This document shows positions 53,101 through 61,450 of a stretch of DNA of 64,000 nucleotides, piece by piece (position 1 is the stretch's first letter; every line of letters begins with the position of its first letter). Location: positions 1 to 64,000 of the forward strand of contig NZ_FOTF01000016.1 of NCBI RefSeq assembly GCF_900114485.1. Direction: 5' to 3'. The notes under the pieces were generated by a model. The model saw only the letters and a program-made list of their open reading frames with translations. It did not search any database and was not told where the DNA came from. Source of the stretch: Loktanella salsilacus (GTDB lineage Bacteria; Pseudomonadota; Alphaproteobacteria; Rhodobacterales; Rhodobacteraceae). The position numbers and the translations under genes are program-made.

Positions 53101-53674
53101 CATGGGCGCGCTCAAGCGCAAGAACGTGCTGACGCTGGACGAGGTCATCGTCAAAGCGGGCCGCGCCGCTTGTATCGTTAAGATGGCAGGCACCGTGTCT
53201 GGGCGGCAGGAACGCAAATCGGCGCGGGGCAATCGTTTTGCCTTTGCCCAGCTGAGCGATCCGACCGGCCAGTACGAGGTGACGCTGTTCAGCGATACGC
53301 TGGAACTGGCGCGCGAGCATTTGGAGACCGGCTCTCACGTCGTGATCCAGGTCGAGGCGACGATGGAATCCGATCAGCTGAAGCTGCTGGGCCGGTCCGT
53401 CAGCCCGATCGACACCGCCGTCGTGGATGCCACCAGCAATGGGCTGCGGGTGTTCCTAGATTGCGCTGATGCGATCCCTTCGGTCGCGTCGATTTTGGAA
53501 TCGGCGATGAAGGATAAGGTCAAAGGCGCGCGCGGGCCTGTGTATTTCTGCCTGATGGACCCGTCTTTACCGGGAGAGGTGGAGCTGGATCTGGGGCAGG
53601 ACTTTCCGGTCAATCCGCAGATCCGCGGCGCCCTGCGCAGCCTTGGCGGCGTGATCGAGGTCGAAGACGCGTGA
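50174..53674 (+). CDS. dnaE: DNA polymerase III alpha subunit DnaE
   Basis: A 1166-residue replicative polymerase. The N-terminal PHP domain begins LRVHTEYSLLEGA. The polymerase active-site Asp residues lie in PDFDIDF (about 401-407). The C-terminal half has the finger and HhH regions, then an OB-fold (AGTVSGRQERKSARGNRFAF). Length and order match the replicative type, not the error-prone DnaE2 type. Confidence 0.97.
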   Translation: MTQSPRFIHLRVHTEYSLLEGAVPVKKLSGMAEAAGMPAVAVTDTNNMFAALEFSEYASKAGIQPIIGCQMSLAYTVPEPGKRAPDPAPIVLLAQSEQGYLNLMKLNSAAYLDNEGQLPQIDFDDLSHHNAGLICLTGGPDGPVGRLLQQGQQPRAEQVLDTLHALFGDRLYVELQRHPDGGGLPQAEVLTERGLIEMAYAKGLPIVATNDVYFPKTGLYEAHDALLCISEGSYVDQSEPRRRLTPQHYFKSEREMATLFADLPEALENTVEIAKRCAFKVYKRPPILPKFADDEVAELRRQAQEGLKFRLSIIPHAVSVEEYEKRLEFELGIIEGMGFPGYFLIVADFIKWAKDNGIPVGPGRGSGAGSLVAYALLITDLDPLRYSLLFERFLNPERVSMPDFDIDFCMDRREEVIRYVQDKYGRDKVGQIITFGALLSKAAVRDVGRVLQMPYGQVDRLSKMIPVEGVKPVSIEKALADEPRLREEAKNEEVVERLLRYAQQVEGLLRNASTHAAGVVIGDRPLDELVPLYQDPRSDMPATQFNMKWVEQAGLVKFDFLGLKTLTVIQNAVELVRKNGRPLNKSADGRELYQPPAGFEYDIGAIPLDDEASYKLYASAKTVAVFQVESSGMMDALKRMKPTCIEDIVALVALYRPGPMENIPVYCEVKNGQREIESVHESIDYLLAETQGIIVYQEQVMQIAQVMAGYSLGGADLLRRAMGKKIAEEMAKERPKFEKGAMENGVAKKKASEVFDLLEKFANYGFNKSHAAAYAVVSYQTAWLKANHPVEFMAGVMNCDIHLTDKLGVYFQEVKKGLGLEYIPPCVNRSMATFDVRDGKLIYALGALKNVGVEAMKLIVEGRGDRPFVNLFDVARRVDLKKVGKRPMEMLARAGAFDILDPNRRRVMSSLDALVGYSAAIHDQKNSNQVSLFGEAGDDLPEPRLAGGDDWLPAERLAEEFKAIGFYLSGHPLDDYMGALKRKNVLTLDEVIVKAGRAACIVKMAGTVSGRQERKSARGNRFAFAQLSDPTGQYEVTLFSDTLELAREHLETGSHVVIQVEATMESDQLKLLGRSVSPIDTAVVDATSNGLRVFLDCADAIPSVASILESAMKDKVKGARGPVYFCLMDPSLPGEVELDLGQDFPVNPQIRGALRSLGGVIEVEDA

Positions 53675-53753
53675 ATCTGCCGCATCACGCAACCGCTACT
53701 CGGCGCGCCTTTCGGGGCATGGTAGTCAAATTCAATCAGCGGAGGGGCCAGTT

Positions 53754-54329
53754 ATGAAGTTTATGTTTTCGAGTGTTATTGCCTGTTTGGCCCTTGCTGG
53801 CTGCGCTGGCGTCGGTGCCACCGGAACCGGGACGCCGATCATGAATAGTGACGTTGATATCGGGCAAGCCGCCCCGGGGGCTGGGCTGGCCTTTGGCAAG
53901 ATTGACACGACGTGCGGTGTTGCGCCCGCCAGCCTTGGGACCGCTGTGGCCAGCGCCTCTGGCTATACGGTCTACGATTCGAAACCCACCAGCACCGCGC
54001 CTCGCGCACATTATGTCGATGGATTCACCGATGGCTGCTTGCGGCAGTTCACTGCGGCGCTGGTGTTGACTGGCGATGTGCAGACCCACGAGGGCGTCCG
54101 CTATCAAGCCTCGAACACGCGGCCTTATTCGGAAACGGATACGGCATACGAGGTGATTAAGGGCAAGTACTGCGGCGCGCCCTCTGGTCAGAGCTGCGGT
54201 GCGAAGATTGATGCGCTTGGGCGGCGCACTGTGTTTTTGACCGCCTATCCATCGTTCTCTGATAGCGACAACTGGGTTGAGTATCTGCTGCACGAAGGCG
54301 TCGTCGCCGACGCCGGGGCAGAACGCTAA
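53754..54329 (+). CDS. Lipoprotein of unknown function, 191 residues
   Basis: A lipoprotein signal with lipobox LAGC (Cys17) precedes a mature domain with three cysteines in GVAPAS-preceding DTTCG, DGCL, and YCGAPSGQSCG (possible disulfides) and no family I can name. GGAGG ribosome site 8 bp upstream. It is followed by two repeat copies. Confidence 0.7.
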   Translation: MKFMFSSVIACLALAGCAGVGATGTGTPIMNSDVDIGQAAPGAGLAFGKIDTTCGVAPASLGTAVASASGYTVYDSKPTSTAPRAHYVDGFTDGCLRQFTAALVLTGDVQTHEGVRYQASNTRPYSETDTAYEVIKGKYCGAPSGQSCGAKIDALGRRTVFLTAYPSFSDSDNWVEYLLHEGVVADAGAER

Positions 54330-54335
54330 CTATCA

Positions 54336-54394
54336 CAGGGGGCGCTGCCCCCCGGCTTCGCCTTCCCCCCGAGGTATTTTTGACCAGAAGAAGA
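54336..54394 (+). repeat. Dispersed palindromic repeat, copy 13
   Basis: GGGGGCGCTGCCCCCC hairpin, bridge, CCCCCCGAGG and the tail TATTTTTGACCAGAAGAAG. It lies in the convergent gap between the lipoprotein and slyX genes. Confidence 0.82.
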
Positions 54395-54410
54395 GTGATG
54401 TGTGTCGGTA

Positions 54411-54471
54411 GAGGGGGCGCTGCCCCCGCCGGTGGCGCGGCCCCCCAGGGATTTTAGGACGATAAGAAGAG
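54411..54471 (+). repeat. Dispersed palindromic repeat, copy 14
   Basis: GGGGGCGCTGCCCCC hairpin, bridge, CCCCCCAGGG and the tail ATTTTAGGACGATAAGAAG. It is paired with copy 13, 16 bp away. Confidence 0.78.
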
Positions 54472-54478
54472 GACGGCC

Positions 54479-54682
54479 TTACCAGTGCGGCGGGCGTTCA
54501 TCGCCAAGGGGGATCGTGCCGCCGGCGTCGGCCTCTCGCGTGGCTTCACGCTGCATCAGCATCTCGATCCGGCGCTGGGCCGTGTCGATGGTGCGGTCTT
54601 GGCGGGCGACAACGTCGCTTAAGTCCTCCACCAAGCGGGTGAGGTGGGCAATTTGTTCTTCAAGGCGCAGGATATCGGTCAT
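54479..54682 (-). CDS. slyX: SlyX-family coiled-coil protein
   Basis: A 67-residue protein with the SlyX pattern: RLEEQIAHLTRLVEDLSDVV coiled coil at about 6-25 and a C-terminal PPHW. Function is not established in any organism. It lies divergent from hisS, 217 bp away. Confidence 0.82.
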   Translation of the reverse strand: MTDILRLEEQIAHLTRLVEDLSDVVARQDRTIDTAQRRIEMLMQREATREADAGGTIPLGDERPPHW

Positions 54683-54788
54683 GAGGCAAGTTCTAGCGTA
54701 GGGGCGGGGACTGCGCCACAGCTTGATGTGGCTGGATTGACGGATTTTGTGAATAAGTTATTAATTTCAGTGCCTTATTTAACATAAT

Positions 54789-54808
54789 ATGTTTCGCGTG
54801 CGAAACAT
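54789..54808. promoter_or_regulatory. Perfect 9-bp inverted repeat upstream of hisS
   Basis: ATGTTTCGC-GT-GCGAAACAT lies about 90 bp before the hisS start, in an AT-rich promoter region. It is shaped like a dimeric-regulator operator; no regulator is assigned. Confidence 0.5.
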
Positions 54809-54899
54809 TTAGGTTTTGCAATGTAAATCGCACCGCCATTGCCACGCTGGCCCCTGCGGGTTATGTCGCGCAGCGATGACCAGCGGATGCGAGGATGCC

Positions 54900-56531
54900 A
54901 TGGCCAAGGAAAAGAAGACCCCGCGCCCTAAGGCGGAAACGCCCAAAGGCTTTCGCGACTATTTCGGCGCGCAGGTGACGCAGCGCACCCAGATGCTGCG
55001 CCAGATCGCCGAGGTTTATCATCGTTATGGCTTTGATCCGCTGGAAACCTCTGGCGTAGAGACGGTCGAGGCGCTGGGCAAGTTCCTGCCCGATGTTGAT
55101 CGCCCGAACGAGGGCGTCTTTGCTTGGGAAGAAGACAGCGACTGGCTGGCCCTGCGCTATGACCTGACGGCGCCGCTTGCCCGCGTCGCGGCGCAGTATC
55201 GCAATGATTTACCCTCGCCGTACCGCCGCTATGCGATGGGTCCGGTGTGGCGCAATGAAAAGCCGGGGCCGGGGCGTTTCCGTCAGTTTTATCAGTGCGA
55301 TGCGGATACGGTCGGCGCACCTTCTGTTGCGGCTGACGCCGAAATTTGCGCGATGCTGTCCGACACGCTAGAGGCCGTCGGCATCAAGCGCGGCGACTAT
55401 GTAATCCGGGTGAATAACCGCAAAGTCTTGAACGGCGTGCTTGAAGTCGCGGGTTTGGCGGGCGACGACAAAGAGGCTGCGCGCGGGATCGTGCTGCGGG
55501 CCATCGACAAGCTGGACCGCCTTGGCGTGGACGGCGTGCGCGCTTTGCTGGGCGAGGGACGCAAGGACGAGAGCGGCGATTTTACCAAGGGTGCGGGGCT
55601 TGATGATCAGCAAGCGGAAGTGATCCTTAGATTTTTTGACTGGGAGACTTCTCGCAAGAACTTAGTTCGACAGGGTATTAACGCTTCCTTGATGCTGGAA
55701 AATGACGATTGGCAAAGTTGGCTTAACGCTGGGATTTCGGCTGATCCACAATTGCGCAAAGGTCTGGATGATCCAGAAAACGCTGATGAATTGAGAAACC
55801 GGATGGCCATTTTTCATTTGGCCGATTTAGTCCGTGATTCCTCTATTGGAATGGAAGGCGTTCGCGAACTGAAAGAGATCGCGGACTTGCTGTCGGCCCA
55901 AGGTTACGGCCCCGACCGCATCGTGATCGACCCGTCCGTCGTGCGCGGTTTGGGCTATTATACCGGGCCGGTTTACGAGGCCGAACTGACCTTTGAAGTC
56001 ACGGACGAAAAGGGCAATGTGCGCAACTTCGGCTCTGTTGCGGGCGGCGGGCGTTATGACGATCTGGTCAAACGCTTTACCGGGCAAGAGGTGCCTGCGA
56101 CGGGCGTGTCCATCGGCGTGGATCGCCTGCTGGCGGCGCTGCATGCGACGGGGCGGCTGGATACCAAGGACGTGGGGCCTGTCGTGGTGACCGTCATGGA
56201 TAAGGCGCGGATGGCGGATTATCAGACCATGGTCGCCGAATTGCGCAATGCAGGCGTGCGGGCCGAGGTTTATCTGGGCAACCCAAAGAACTTTGGCAAC
56301 CAGCTGAAATATGCGGACAAGCGGAACAGTCCCATCGCGATCATCGCGGGCGGGGATGAGTTTGAGAAAGGCATCGTGCAGATCAAGGACCTGATCCTTG
56401 GCGCGCAGATGGCCGAAAACGCGACGCTGGAAGAGTGGAAAGACCGCCCAAGCCAGATTGAAGTCGCGAGGACTGATCTTGTGGCCGAAGTGCAAAAGAT
56501 GCTGGCCGGACAACAGGAATCGCAATCGTGA
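54900..56531 (+). CDS. hisS: Histidine-tRNA ligase HisS with an AT-rich insert
   Basis: A 543-residue class II synthetase, longer than the usual near-500 of Rhodobacterales. Motif 2 appears as [24 protein letters not shown] region and motif 3 as [13 protein letters not shown]; the HisA box [11 protein letters not shown] is intact. Residues about 238-321 (55613-55862) are encoded at about 45% GC against about 61% around it. The start at 54900 follows a GAGG site and gives [10 protein letters not shown]. The gene overlaps hisZ (GTGA). Confidence 0.95.
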   Translation: MAKEKKTPRPKAETPKGFRDYFGAQVTQRTQMLRQIAEVYHRYGFDPLETSGVETVEALGKFLPDVDRPNEGVFAWEEDSDWLALRYDLTAPLARVAAQYRNDLPSPYRRYAMGPVWRNEKPGPGRFRQFYQCDADTVGAPSVAADAEICAMLSDTLEAVGIKRGDYVIRVNNRKVLNGVLEVAGLAGDDKEAARGIVLRAIDKLDRLGVDGVRALLGEGRKDESGDFTKGAGLDDQQAEVILRFFDWETSRKNLVRQGINASLMLENDDWQSWLNAGISADPQLRKGLDDPENADELRNRMAIFHLADLVRDSSIGMEGVRELKEIADLLSAQGYGPDRIVIDPSVVRGLGYYTGPVYEAELTFEVTDEKGNVRNFGSVAGGGRYDDLVKRFTGQEVPATGVSIGVDRLLAALHATGRLDTKDVGPVVVTVMDKARMADYQTMVAELRNAGVRAEVYLGNPKNFGNQLKYADKRNSPIAIIAGGDEFEKGIVQIKDLILGAQMAENATLEEWKDRPSQIEVARTDLVAEVQKMLAGQQESQS

Positions 56532-57610
56532 CCTTAGCCGCCACACTGACCGAAGCCGACCGCCTGCGCGATTTCTTTGCCGCGCGCGATGCTGTTGTGG
56601 TGCAGACCGACGTGCTGCAATCGGCGGACACTTTGCTGGATTTGTACGGCGAGGATATTCGCGGCCGGTCCTACCTGACCGCCGATCCAATCCGTGGAGA
56701 GATGGTCCTGCGCCCCGACTTTACGGTGCCCGTGGTACAGATGCACATGCAGTCCCACGCGGACCCGGCCCGCTATACCTATGCGGGTAAGGTGTTTCGT
56801 AAGCAGGATAGCGATCCCGACCGGGCGAATGAATTCGTGCAGGTCGGGTACGAGGTCTTTGACGGCGTCAATCCGGCGTTGGCCGATGCCGAAGTCTTTG
56901 CCGCGATCCGTGATGCGCTGGGCGATGTGCCGCTGCGGGCTGCGACGGGGGACATCGGGATTTTGATGGCGGCCGTGTCGGGCCTGCGCACGTCGCAGGC
57001 GCGCAAGGATGCGTTGGCGCGGCACATCTGGCGGCCACGGCGGTTTCGTAATTTGCTCGACCGGTTTGGCGGGCGTACAGCTGTGCCGCCAAGCCGCGCA
57101 GCATTGCTGGCGGCCAGCGATCCCTTTGCCGGGGCGGGTGCTGATATGGGTAAACGCAGCCGCCTTGAGGTTGAACGTCGGATCGAGGCGCTGCGGGCCG
57201 ATGCGGCCACTGCGCCGATCAGCGGCGAGGAACTGGCCTTGCTGGATACGCTGACGGGGCTGCGCGAAACCTCTGACCATGTGTTAAGCCAGCTGCGCGA
57301 TATCGCGGTGGATATGCCGGCGATTGGTCCGGCTGTGACGCGCCTGAATGCACGTCTGGACGCGTTAGAAGATTACGGCGTGGACGTGTCTAAGCTCGAG
57401 TTCGAGGGCAGCTATGGCCGCACCTCGCTTGAATATTACGACGGCTTTGTCTTTGGCTTTTACGCAGCGGACGATCCGACTTTGCCGCCTGTGGCGACCG
57501 GCGGGCGTTATGACGCGCTGACAGCGCGGCTGGGCGAAGGCGTAGCCGTACCTGCCGTGGGCGGTGTGATCCGGCCTGATCTGCTGCTGCAGCTGCGGGG
57601 GGATATCTGA
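56528..57610 (+). CDS. hisZ: ATP phosphoribosyltransferase regulatory subunit HisZ
   Basis: A 360-residue HisS-like protein without tRNA-binding parts, which partners the short HisG to give an active, histidine-sensitive enzyme. It retains the motif-2-like region ([12 protein letters not shown]) but is not catalytic. Starts from GTG at 56528 overlapping hisS; its stop overlaps the hisG start (TGATG). Confidence 0.94.
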   Translation: MTLAATLTEADRLRDFFAARDAVVVQTDVLQSADTLLDLYGEDIRGRSYLTADPIRGEMVLRPDFTVPVVQMHMQSHADPARYTYAGKVFRKQDSDPDRANEFVQVGYEVFDGVNPALADAEVFAAIRDALGDVPLRAATGDIGILMAAVSGLRTSQARKDALARHIWRPRRFRNLLDRFGGRTAVPPSRAALLAASDPFAGAGADMGKRSRLEVERRIEALRADAATAPISGEELALLDTLTGLRETSDHVLSQLRDIAVDMPAIGPAVTRLNARLDALEDYGVDVSKLEFEGSYGRTSLEYYDGFVFGFYAADDPTLPPVATGGRYDALTARLGEGVAVPAVGGVIRPDLLLQLRGDI

Positions 57611-58299
57611 TGCTGAAGCTGGGTGTGCCGTCCAAAGGGCGGCTGATGGAGAAGACCTTTCAATGGTTTGGCCAGCGCGGTGTGACCCTGCGCAAGTCGG
57701 GCAGTGATCGCGAATATGCGGGCGCTGTTGATGGGATCGACGGTGTCGAGCTGGTGTTGCTGAGCGCTGGCGAAATCCCGCGCGAGCTGGCAGCAGGGCG
57801 CATCCAGATGGGTGTGACCGGATCAGACCTTGTCCGCGAAAAGCTGGTGAATTGGGAAAAGTCGGTGCGAGAGGTCGCGCTGATGGGCTTTGGCGGGGCG
57901 GACCTGATTATCGCCGTGCCGCAGGCTTGGGTCGATGTCGATACGCTCGACGATCTGGATGCAGCGGCTGCCGCTTTTCGTGCGGTGCACGGTCATCGGC
58001 TGCGGATCGCGACCAAGTATCACCGCCTGGTGCGCGAGTTCCTAAAGCAAGCGGGCGTTGCGGACTACGCGCTGATCGACAGCCAGGGCGCGACAGAAGG
58101 CACGGTCAAGAACGAGACCGCCGAGGCGATTGCTGACATCACCTCGACCGGGGAAACACTGCGCGCGAACGGGCTGAAAATTCTAAGCGACGGCATGATC
58201 CATGCGTCGCAGGCGACCTTGTTCCGCACGTCCCGCCGCGACTGGACCATGCAGCAGCGCGCGACCTTTAAGACGCTAGAGCAGTTGCTGGGCACCTAA
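57610..58299 (+). CDS. hisG: ATP phosphoribosyltransferase catalytic subunit HisG (short form)
   Basis: A 229-residue enzyme that starts histidine synthesis by joining ATP and PRPP. The short form lacks the C-terminal regulatory domain and needs HisZ, which is encoded just upstream. The PRPP-binding segment DSQGATEGTVKNE-type loop is present. Confidence 0.95.
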   Translation: MLKLGVPSKGRLMEKTFQWFGQRGVTLRKSGSDREYAGAVDGIDGVELVLLSAGEIPRELAAGRIQMGVTGSDLVREKLVNWEKSVREVALMGFGGADLIIAVPQAWVDVDTLDDLDAAAAAFRAVHGHRLRIATKYHRLVREFLKQAGVADYALIDSQGATEGTVKNETAEAIADITSTGETLRANGLKILSDGMIHASQATLFRTSRRDWTMQQRATFKTLEQLLGT

Positions 58300-58324
58300 A
58301 GACGGGCGCCTTTGTGATGATGTG

Positions 58325-58362
58325 AACGGCCGGGATCCGCTTGTGCAGCGGTCCCGGCCGTT
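58325..58362 (+). terminator. Strong stem-loop after hisG
   Basis: AACGGCCGGGA and TCCCGGCCGTT (11 bp) with an inner CCGC/GCGG pair form a stable structure 25 bp after the stop. No T-run follows, so it may be an mRNA 3'-end or a Rho-linked stop. Confidence 0.45.
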
Positions 58363-58434
58363 GACTTGTGCGCTGGGCCGTGCGGTTGTGTCCGGGCCCT
58401 TAGTCATTTTTCAACCATTTCTGCAGGAGCCGTC

Positions 58435-59208
58435 ATGCGGTCATTTTTCTGTCTTGCTGCCTGTGCTCTTGTCCTTGCCGGCTGCGGCGGGCGCGTGTCC
58501 CGCGACCGCATTGCGACGTCAAGCGCGCCAGTTTATCCGGTTTTTGCCGATGCCGCGCCCCACGCAAACGTCGGGCAATTGCCGTCGTATTATCCGATCC
58601 ACGGGGTTGACGTGTCCCGCTATCAAGGGGCAATTGATTGGCATCAGGCCCGCGCCGGGGGCATTTCCTTTGCCTATATCAAGGCGACAGAGGGCGGCGA
58701 TGTGGCCGATCCGATGTTCCACACCTACCGCGCGGGGGCGACCGCAGCCGGGGTGCGGCATGGGGCTTATCATTTCTATTACTTCTGCCGTTCGCCGCAG
58801 GAGCAGGCGGCGTGGTTTATCCGCAACGTGCCGCGCGACCCGGGTGCGCTGCCGCCGGTGCTGGATATGGAATGGAACCACCAGTCCCGGACGTGCAGCC
58901 GCAAGCCCGATGCCGCCACTGTGCGTGCCGAGGCGACGGCGTTTCTGGACATGCTAGAGCGGCACTATGGCAAGCGGCCGCTGGTTTATACGACGCCTGA
59001 TTTCTATTGGGACACAGCCCTTGGCCAGCTGCCGCGCACGCAGTTCTGGCTGCGGTCCGTCGCGGCGCATCCATCCGAGCGCTATCCCGGTGAGGGCTGG
59101 GCGTTTTGGCAATACACCGGCACCGGGATTGTGCCGGGGATTGCACGGCCTGTCGACGTGAACGCCTTTGCCGGGAGCCCGGCGCAATGGGCGAAGTGGA
59201 TCGAGTAA
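58435..59208 (+). CDS. Glycoside hydrolase family 25 (lysozyme-like) lipoprotein
   Basis: A 257-residue exported muramidase-like protein. The lipobox LAGC (Cys17) follows the signal; the GH25 core has GVDVSRYQGAIDW and the catalytic Asp-x-Glu DMEW (PVLDMEWNHQ), then the WAFWQYTGTG strand. It probably cleaves peptidoglycan glycans. The start has an AGGAG site. A hairpin at 59223-59243 follows. Confidence 0.92.
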   Translation: MRSFFCLAACALVLAGCGGRVSRDRIATSSAPVYPVFADAAPHANVGQLPSYYPIHGVDVSRYQGAIDWHQARAGGISFAYIKATEGGDVADPMFHTYRAGATAAGVRHGAYHFYYFCRSPQEQAAWFIRNVPRDPGALPPVLDMEWNHQSRTCSRKPDAATVRAEATAFLDMLERHYGKRPLVYTTPDFYWDTALGQLPRTQFWLRSVAAHPSERYPGEGWAFWQYTGTGIVPGIARPVDVNAFAGSPAQWAKWIE

Positions 59209-59222
59209 TCGCCTGATGGTGT

Positions 59223-59243
59223 CGCCCCGGCGGTGCCGGGGCG
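59223..59243 (+). terminator. Hairpin after the GH25 gene
   Basis: CGCCCCGGC and GCCGGGGCG form a perfect 9-bp stem with a 3-nt loop; repeat copy 15 follows and may act together with it. Confidence 0.45.
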
Positions 59244-59249
59244 GGCGTT

Positions 59250-59308
59250 GAGGGGGCGCTGCCCCCGCCGCTGCGCGGCCCCCCGAGATATTTTTGACCA
59301 GAAGAAGG
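59250..59308 (+). repeat. Dispersed palindromic repeat, copy 15
   Basis: GGGGGCGCTGCCCCC hairpin, bridge, CCCCCCGAGA and the tail TATTTTTGACCAGAAGAAG. It fills the gap between the convergent GH25 and acyl-CoA ligase genes. Confidence 0.82.
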
Positions 59309-59330
59309 TGAGGGGCTGCGGGTTTTGCGG

Positions 59331-60890
59331 TTAGCCTTCGGCTTTGATTTTGTCGCGCAGGAAGCGGCGCAGGATTTTGCCGGAGGCGGATTTCGGGATT
59401 TCCGTCACGAAGTCGATGCGGTGGACCTGTTTGTAGGACGACAGGGTTTTCGCAAGGTGCGCCTTGATGGTGTCGGCGTCCGGGCCGTTTTCGGTGCGCA
59501 CGATAAAGGCCATGGGGATTTCACCGGCCTCTGGGTCTGGCAGGCCGATGACGGCGGCATCGGTGATGCCGTCCATTGCGACAAGTGTCGCCTCCAGCTC
59601 TGCCGGGGCGACTTGGAAGCCTTTGTATTTGATCAGCTCTTTGAGGCGGTCGACGATGAACATCTGGCCGTCTGCGTCGATCACGGCGATGTCGCCCGTG
59701 CGCAGCCAGCCGTCCTCTACAATGGTTTCGGCAGTGGCTTTGGCGTTGTTGAGGTAGCCCTGCATGACGTTGGGGCCTTTGATCCAAAGCTCGCCTTCTG
59801 CCCCAGTATCAAGGTCTTGCCCGGTTTCGATGTCAACGATGCGGCACAGCACGTTTGGCGCGGCAAGGCCGGAGGCCCCGGGGATGGCGCTGCCCATTGG
59901 GGACAGGTGGCTGACGGGGGACAGTTCGGTCATGCCGTAGCCTTGCAGTGACACGCAGTTCAGGCGGGCACCGACGGCGTTTGACAGGTCGGCACCCAGA
60001 GGGGCGGCACCGGTAAAGACTTGCTGCAGCGCGGACAGGTCGAACTGATCGACCATCGGGTGCTTGGCCAGTGCGAGGGCGACGGGCGGGACGATCCACA
60101 TGCGTTTGGATTTGTAGTCCTGACTGATGCGCAGGAACATTTCCAGATCAAAGCGGGGCAGGGTGACGAGGCCGCCGCCCCCTGCAAGGTGCAGGTTCAT
60201 CAATACGGTCATGCCGTAGATGTGGAAGAACGGCAGGAAGGCGGCAGCGACTTCGCCGCGTTCAAAGTCTGCACCCGCGATGATCTGATCGACGTTCACG
60301 ACCAAGTTGCGGTGCGACAGCATCACGCCTTTGGGCAGGCCGGTGGTGCCAGAGGAATAGGGCAGCACGACAGTATGGTGGTCCAGATCGACGAGGACTT
60401 GGGCGGACAGCGGCTCTTTCATCAGGTCGCTGAGTTCCAGCGTGTTGTCGGCTTTGCCGATGGTCGCGATGTCTGTGACGTTGGTGCCGGGTAGTGCTTC
60501 GCGGGCGGTGTCGAGGAACATCGGCACGGTGATCAGGAATTCAGCGCGGGAATCCTGCAACTGATGGCGGATTTCCGAGGCGGTATAGGTCGGGTTGATC
60601 GTGGTGATAGTGCCGCCAGCGAAGGCGACGGCGTGGAAGATCACGCAGTATTCGGGGCAGTTCGGGGCCATCAAGGCAATGGTGTGACCCGCGCCGAAGC
60701 CGCGTGCGGTAAGCCCGCCCGCGAGGGATTCGACCTGATCAATGAACTGCGCGGCGGTGATGGTGCGGCCCGTGGGGCCGTCGGTCAGCACGACCTCTGA
60801 CGGGCGGTCGCGCAGGCCCTCAAAGACGCGTTCCGTGATCGAGATATCGCGCAGGGCGACGTCGTCGAAGGGGCTTTGGAAAATGGTCAT
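59331..60890 (-). CDS. Class I adenylate-forming acyl-CoA ligase (4-coumarate-CoA ligase-like)
   Basis: A 519-residue AMP-forming ligase. The P-loop YSSGTTGLPKGV begins near 177, followed by GYGMTEL, TGDIAVID and the catalytic Lys in SASGKILRR. It activates a carboxylic acid as acyl-AMP and forms a CoA thioester; the acid is unknown. GAGGAG ribosome site before the ATG at 60890. Confidence 0.93.
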   Translation of the reverse strand: MTIFQSPFDDVALRDISITERVFEGLRDRPSEVVLTDGPTGRTITAAQFIDQVESLAGGLTARGFGAGHTIALMAPNCPEYCVIFHAVAFAGGTITTINPTYTASEIRHQLQDSRAEFLITVPMFLDTAREALPGTNVTDIATIGKADNTLELSDLMKEPLSAQVLVDLDHHTVVLPYSSGTTGLPKGVMLSHRNLVVNVDQIIAGADFERGEVAAAFLPFFHIYGMTVLMNLHLAGGGGLVTLPRFDLEMFLRISQDYKSKRMWIVPPVALALAKHPMVDQFDLSALQQVFTGAAPLGADLSNAVGARLNCVSLQGYGMTELSPVSHLSPMGSAIPGASGLAAPNVLCRIVDIETGQDLDTGAEGELWIKGPNVMQGYLNNAKATAETIVEDGWLRTGDIAVIDADGQMFIVDRLKELIKYKGFQVAPAELEATLVAMDGITDAAVIGLPDPEAGEIPMAFIVRTENGPDADTIKAHLAKTLSSYKQVHRIDFVTEIPKSASGKILRRFLRDKIKAEG

Positions 60891-61009
60891 GATGGATCTC
60901 CTCTTGTGCAGAGCATGCATCGGGGCGGGGCGACTGTCACCGGTTTTGACGCCACGTCATGATATAGACCATTTGGGGGCTTGGGGCGGGTGTCTTGTGC
61001 GCCGGGCGG

Positions 61010-61450
61010 TTAGCGGACGCCGAGGGCGGCGAGGGCTTTTTGCAGCTCTGGGGGGAGGGAATCTTCGGCCTGTTGACTGTCTGTCAAATCGCCGGGCGCG
61101 TCGGCGGGGGACAGGTAGCGCCAGCCTTGGAACGCCTTTTTCGGGGTAGAGGCGGTGCGGATGATTTCGGGTGCAAGCACGATGCCGCAGCGGCGGATAT
61201 CGTCTTGGCCGATCACCTCGCGCAGTTCCAAAATGCGTTGGCGACATTGGATGACGCCCTTGATCACCCAGTAGATACTGCCGCCGTCCAGCAGCTCTGC
61301 CTCGCGTTTGGGCCACATGCGGGTGACATGGTAGTACTGGCCATCACGCGATTGACTGGCGCGTTGCTGCTGCCAGCCGAGCATGTCGTCGATGGACTCG
61401 GTCCCGACAGAGAGTTTCACCAGATTTATGTGAGAGGGCAATGAATTCAC
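61010..61450 (-). CDS. DUF1489 family protein
   Basis: A 146-residue protein with the DUF1489 pattern (INLVKLSVGTESIDDMLGWQ near the N-terminus and GWRYLSPADAPGDL near the C-terminus). No function is known. It is translated from GTG at 61450; start assignment is uncertain because no ATG is in frame nearby. Confidence 0.82.
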   Translation of the reverse strand: MNSLPSHINLVKLSVGTESIDDMLGWQQQRASQSRDGQYYHVTRMWPKREAELLDGGSIYWVIKGVIQCRQRILELREVIGQDDIRRCGIVLAPEIIRTASTPKKAFQGWRYLSPADAPGDLTDSQQAEDSLPPELQKALAALGVR

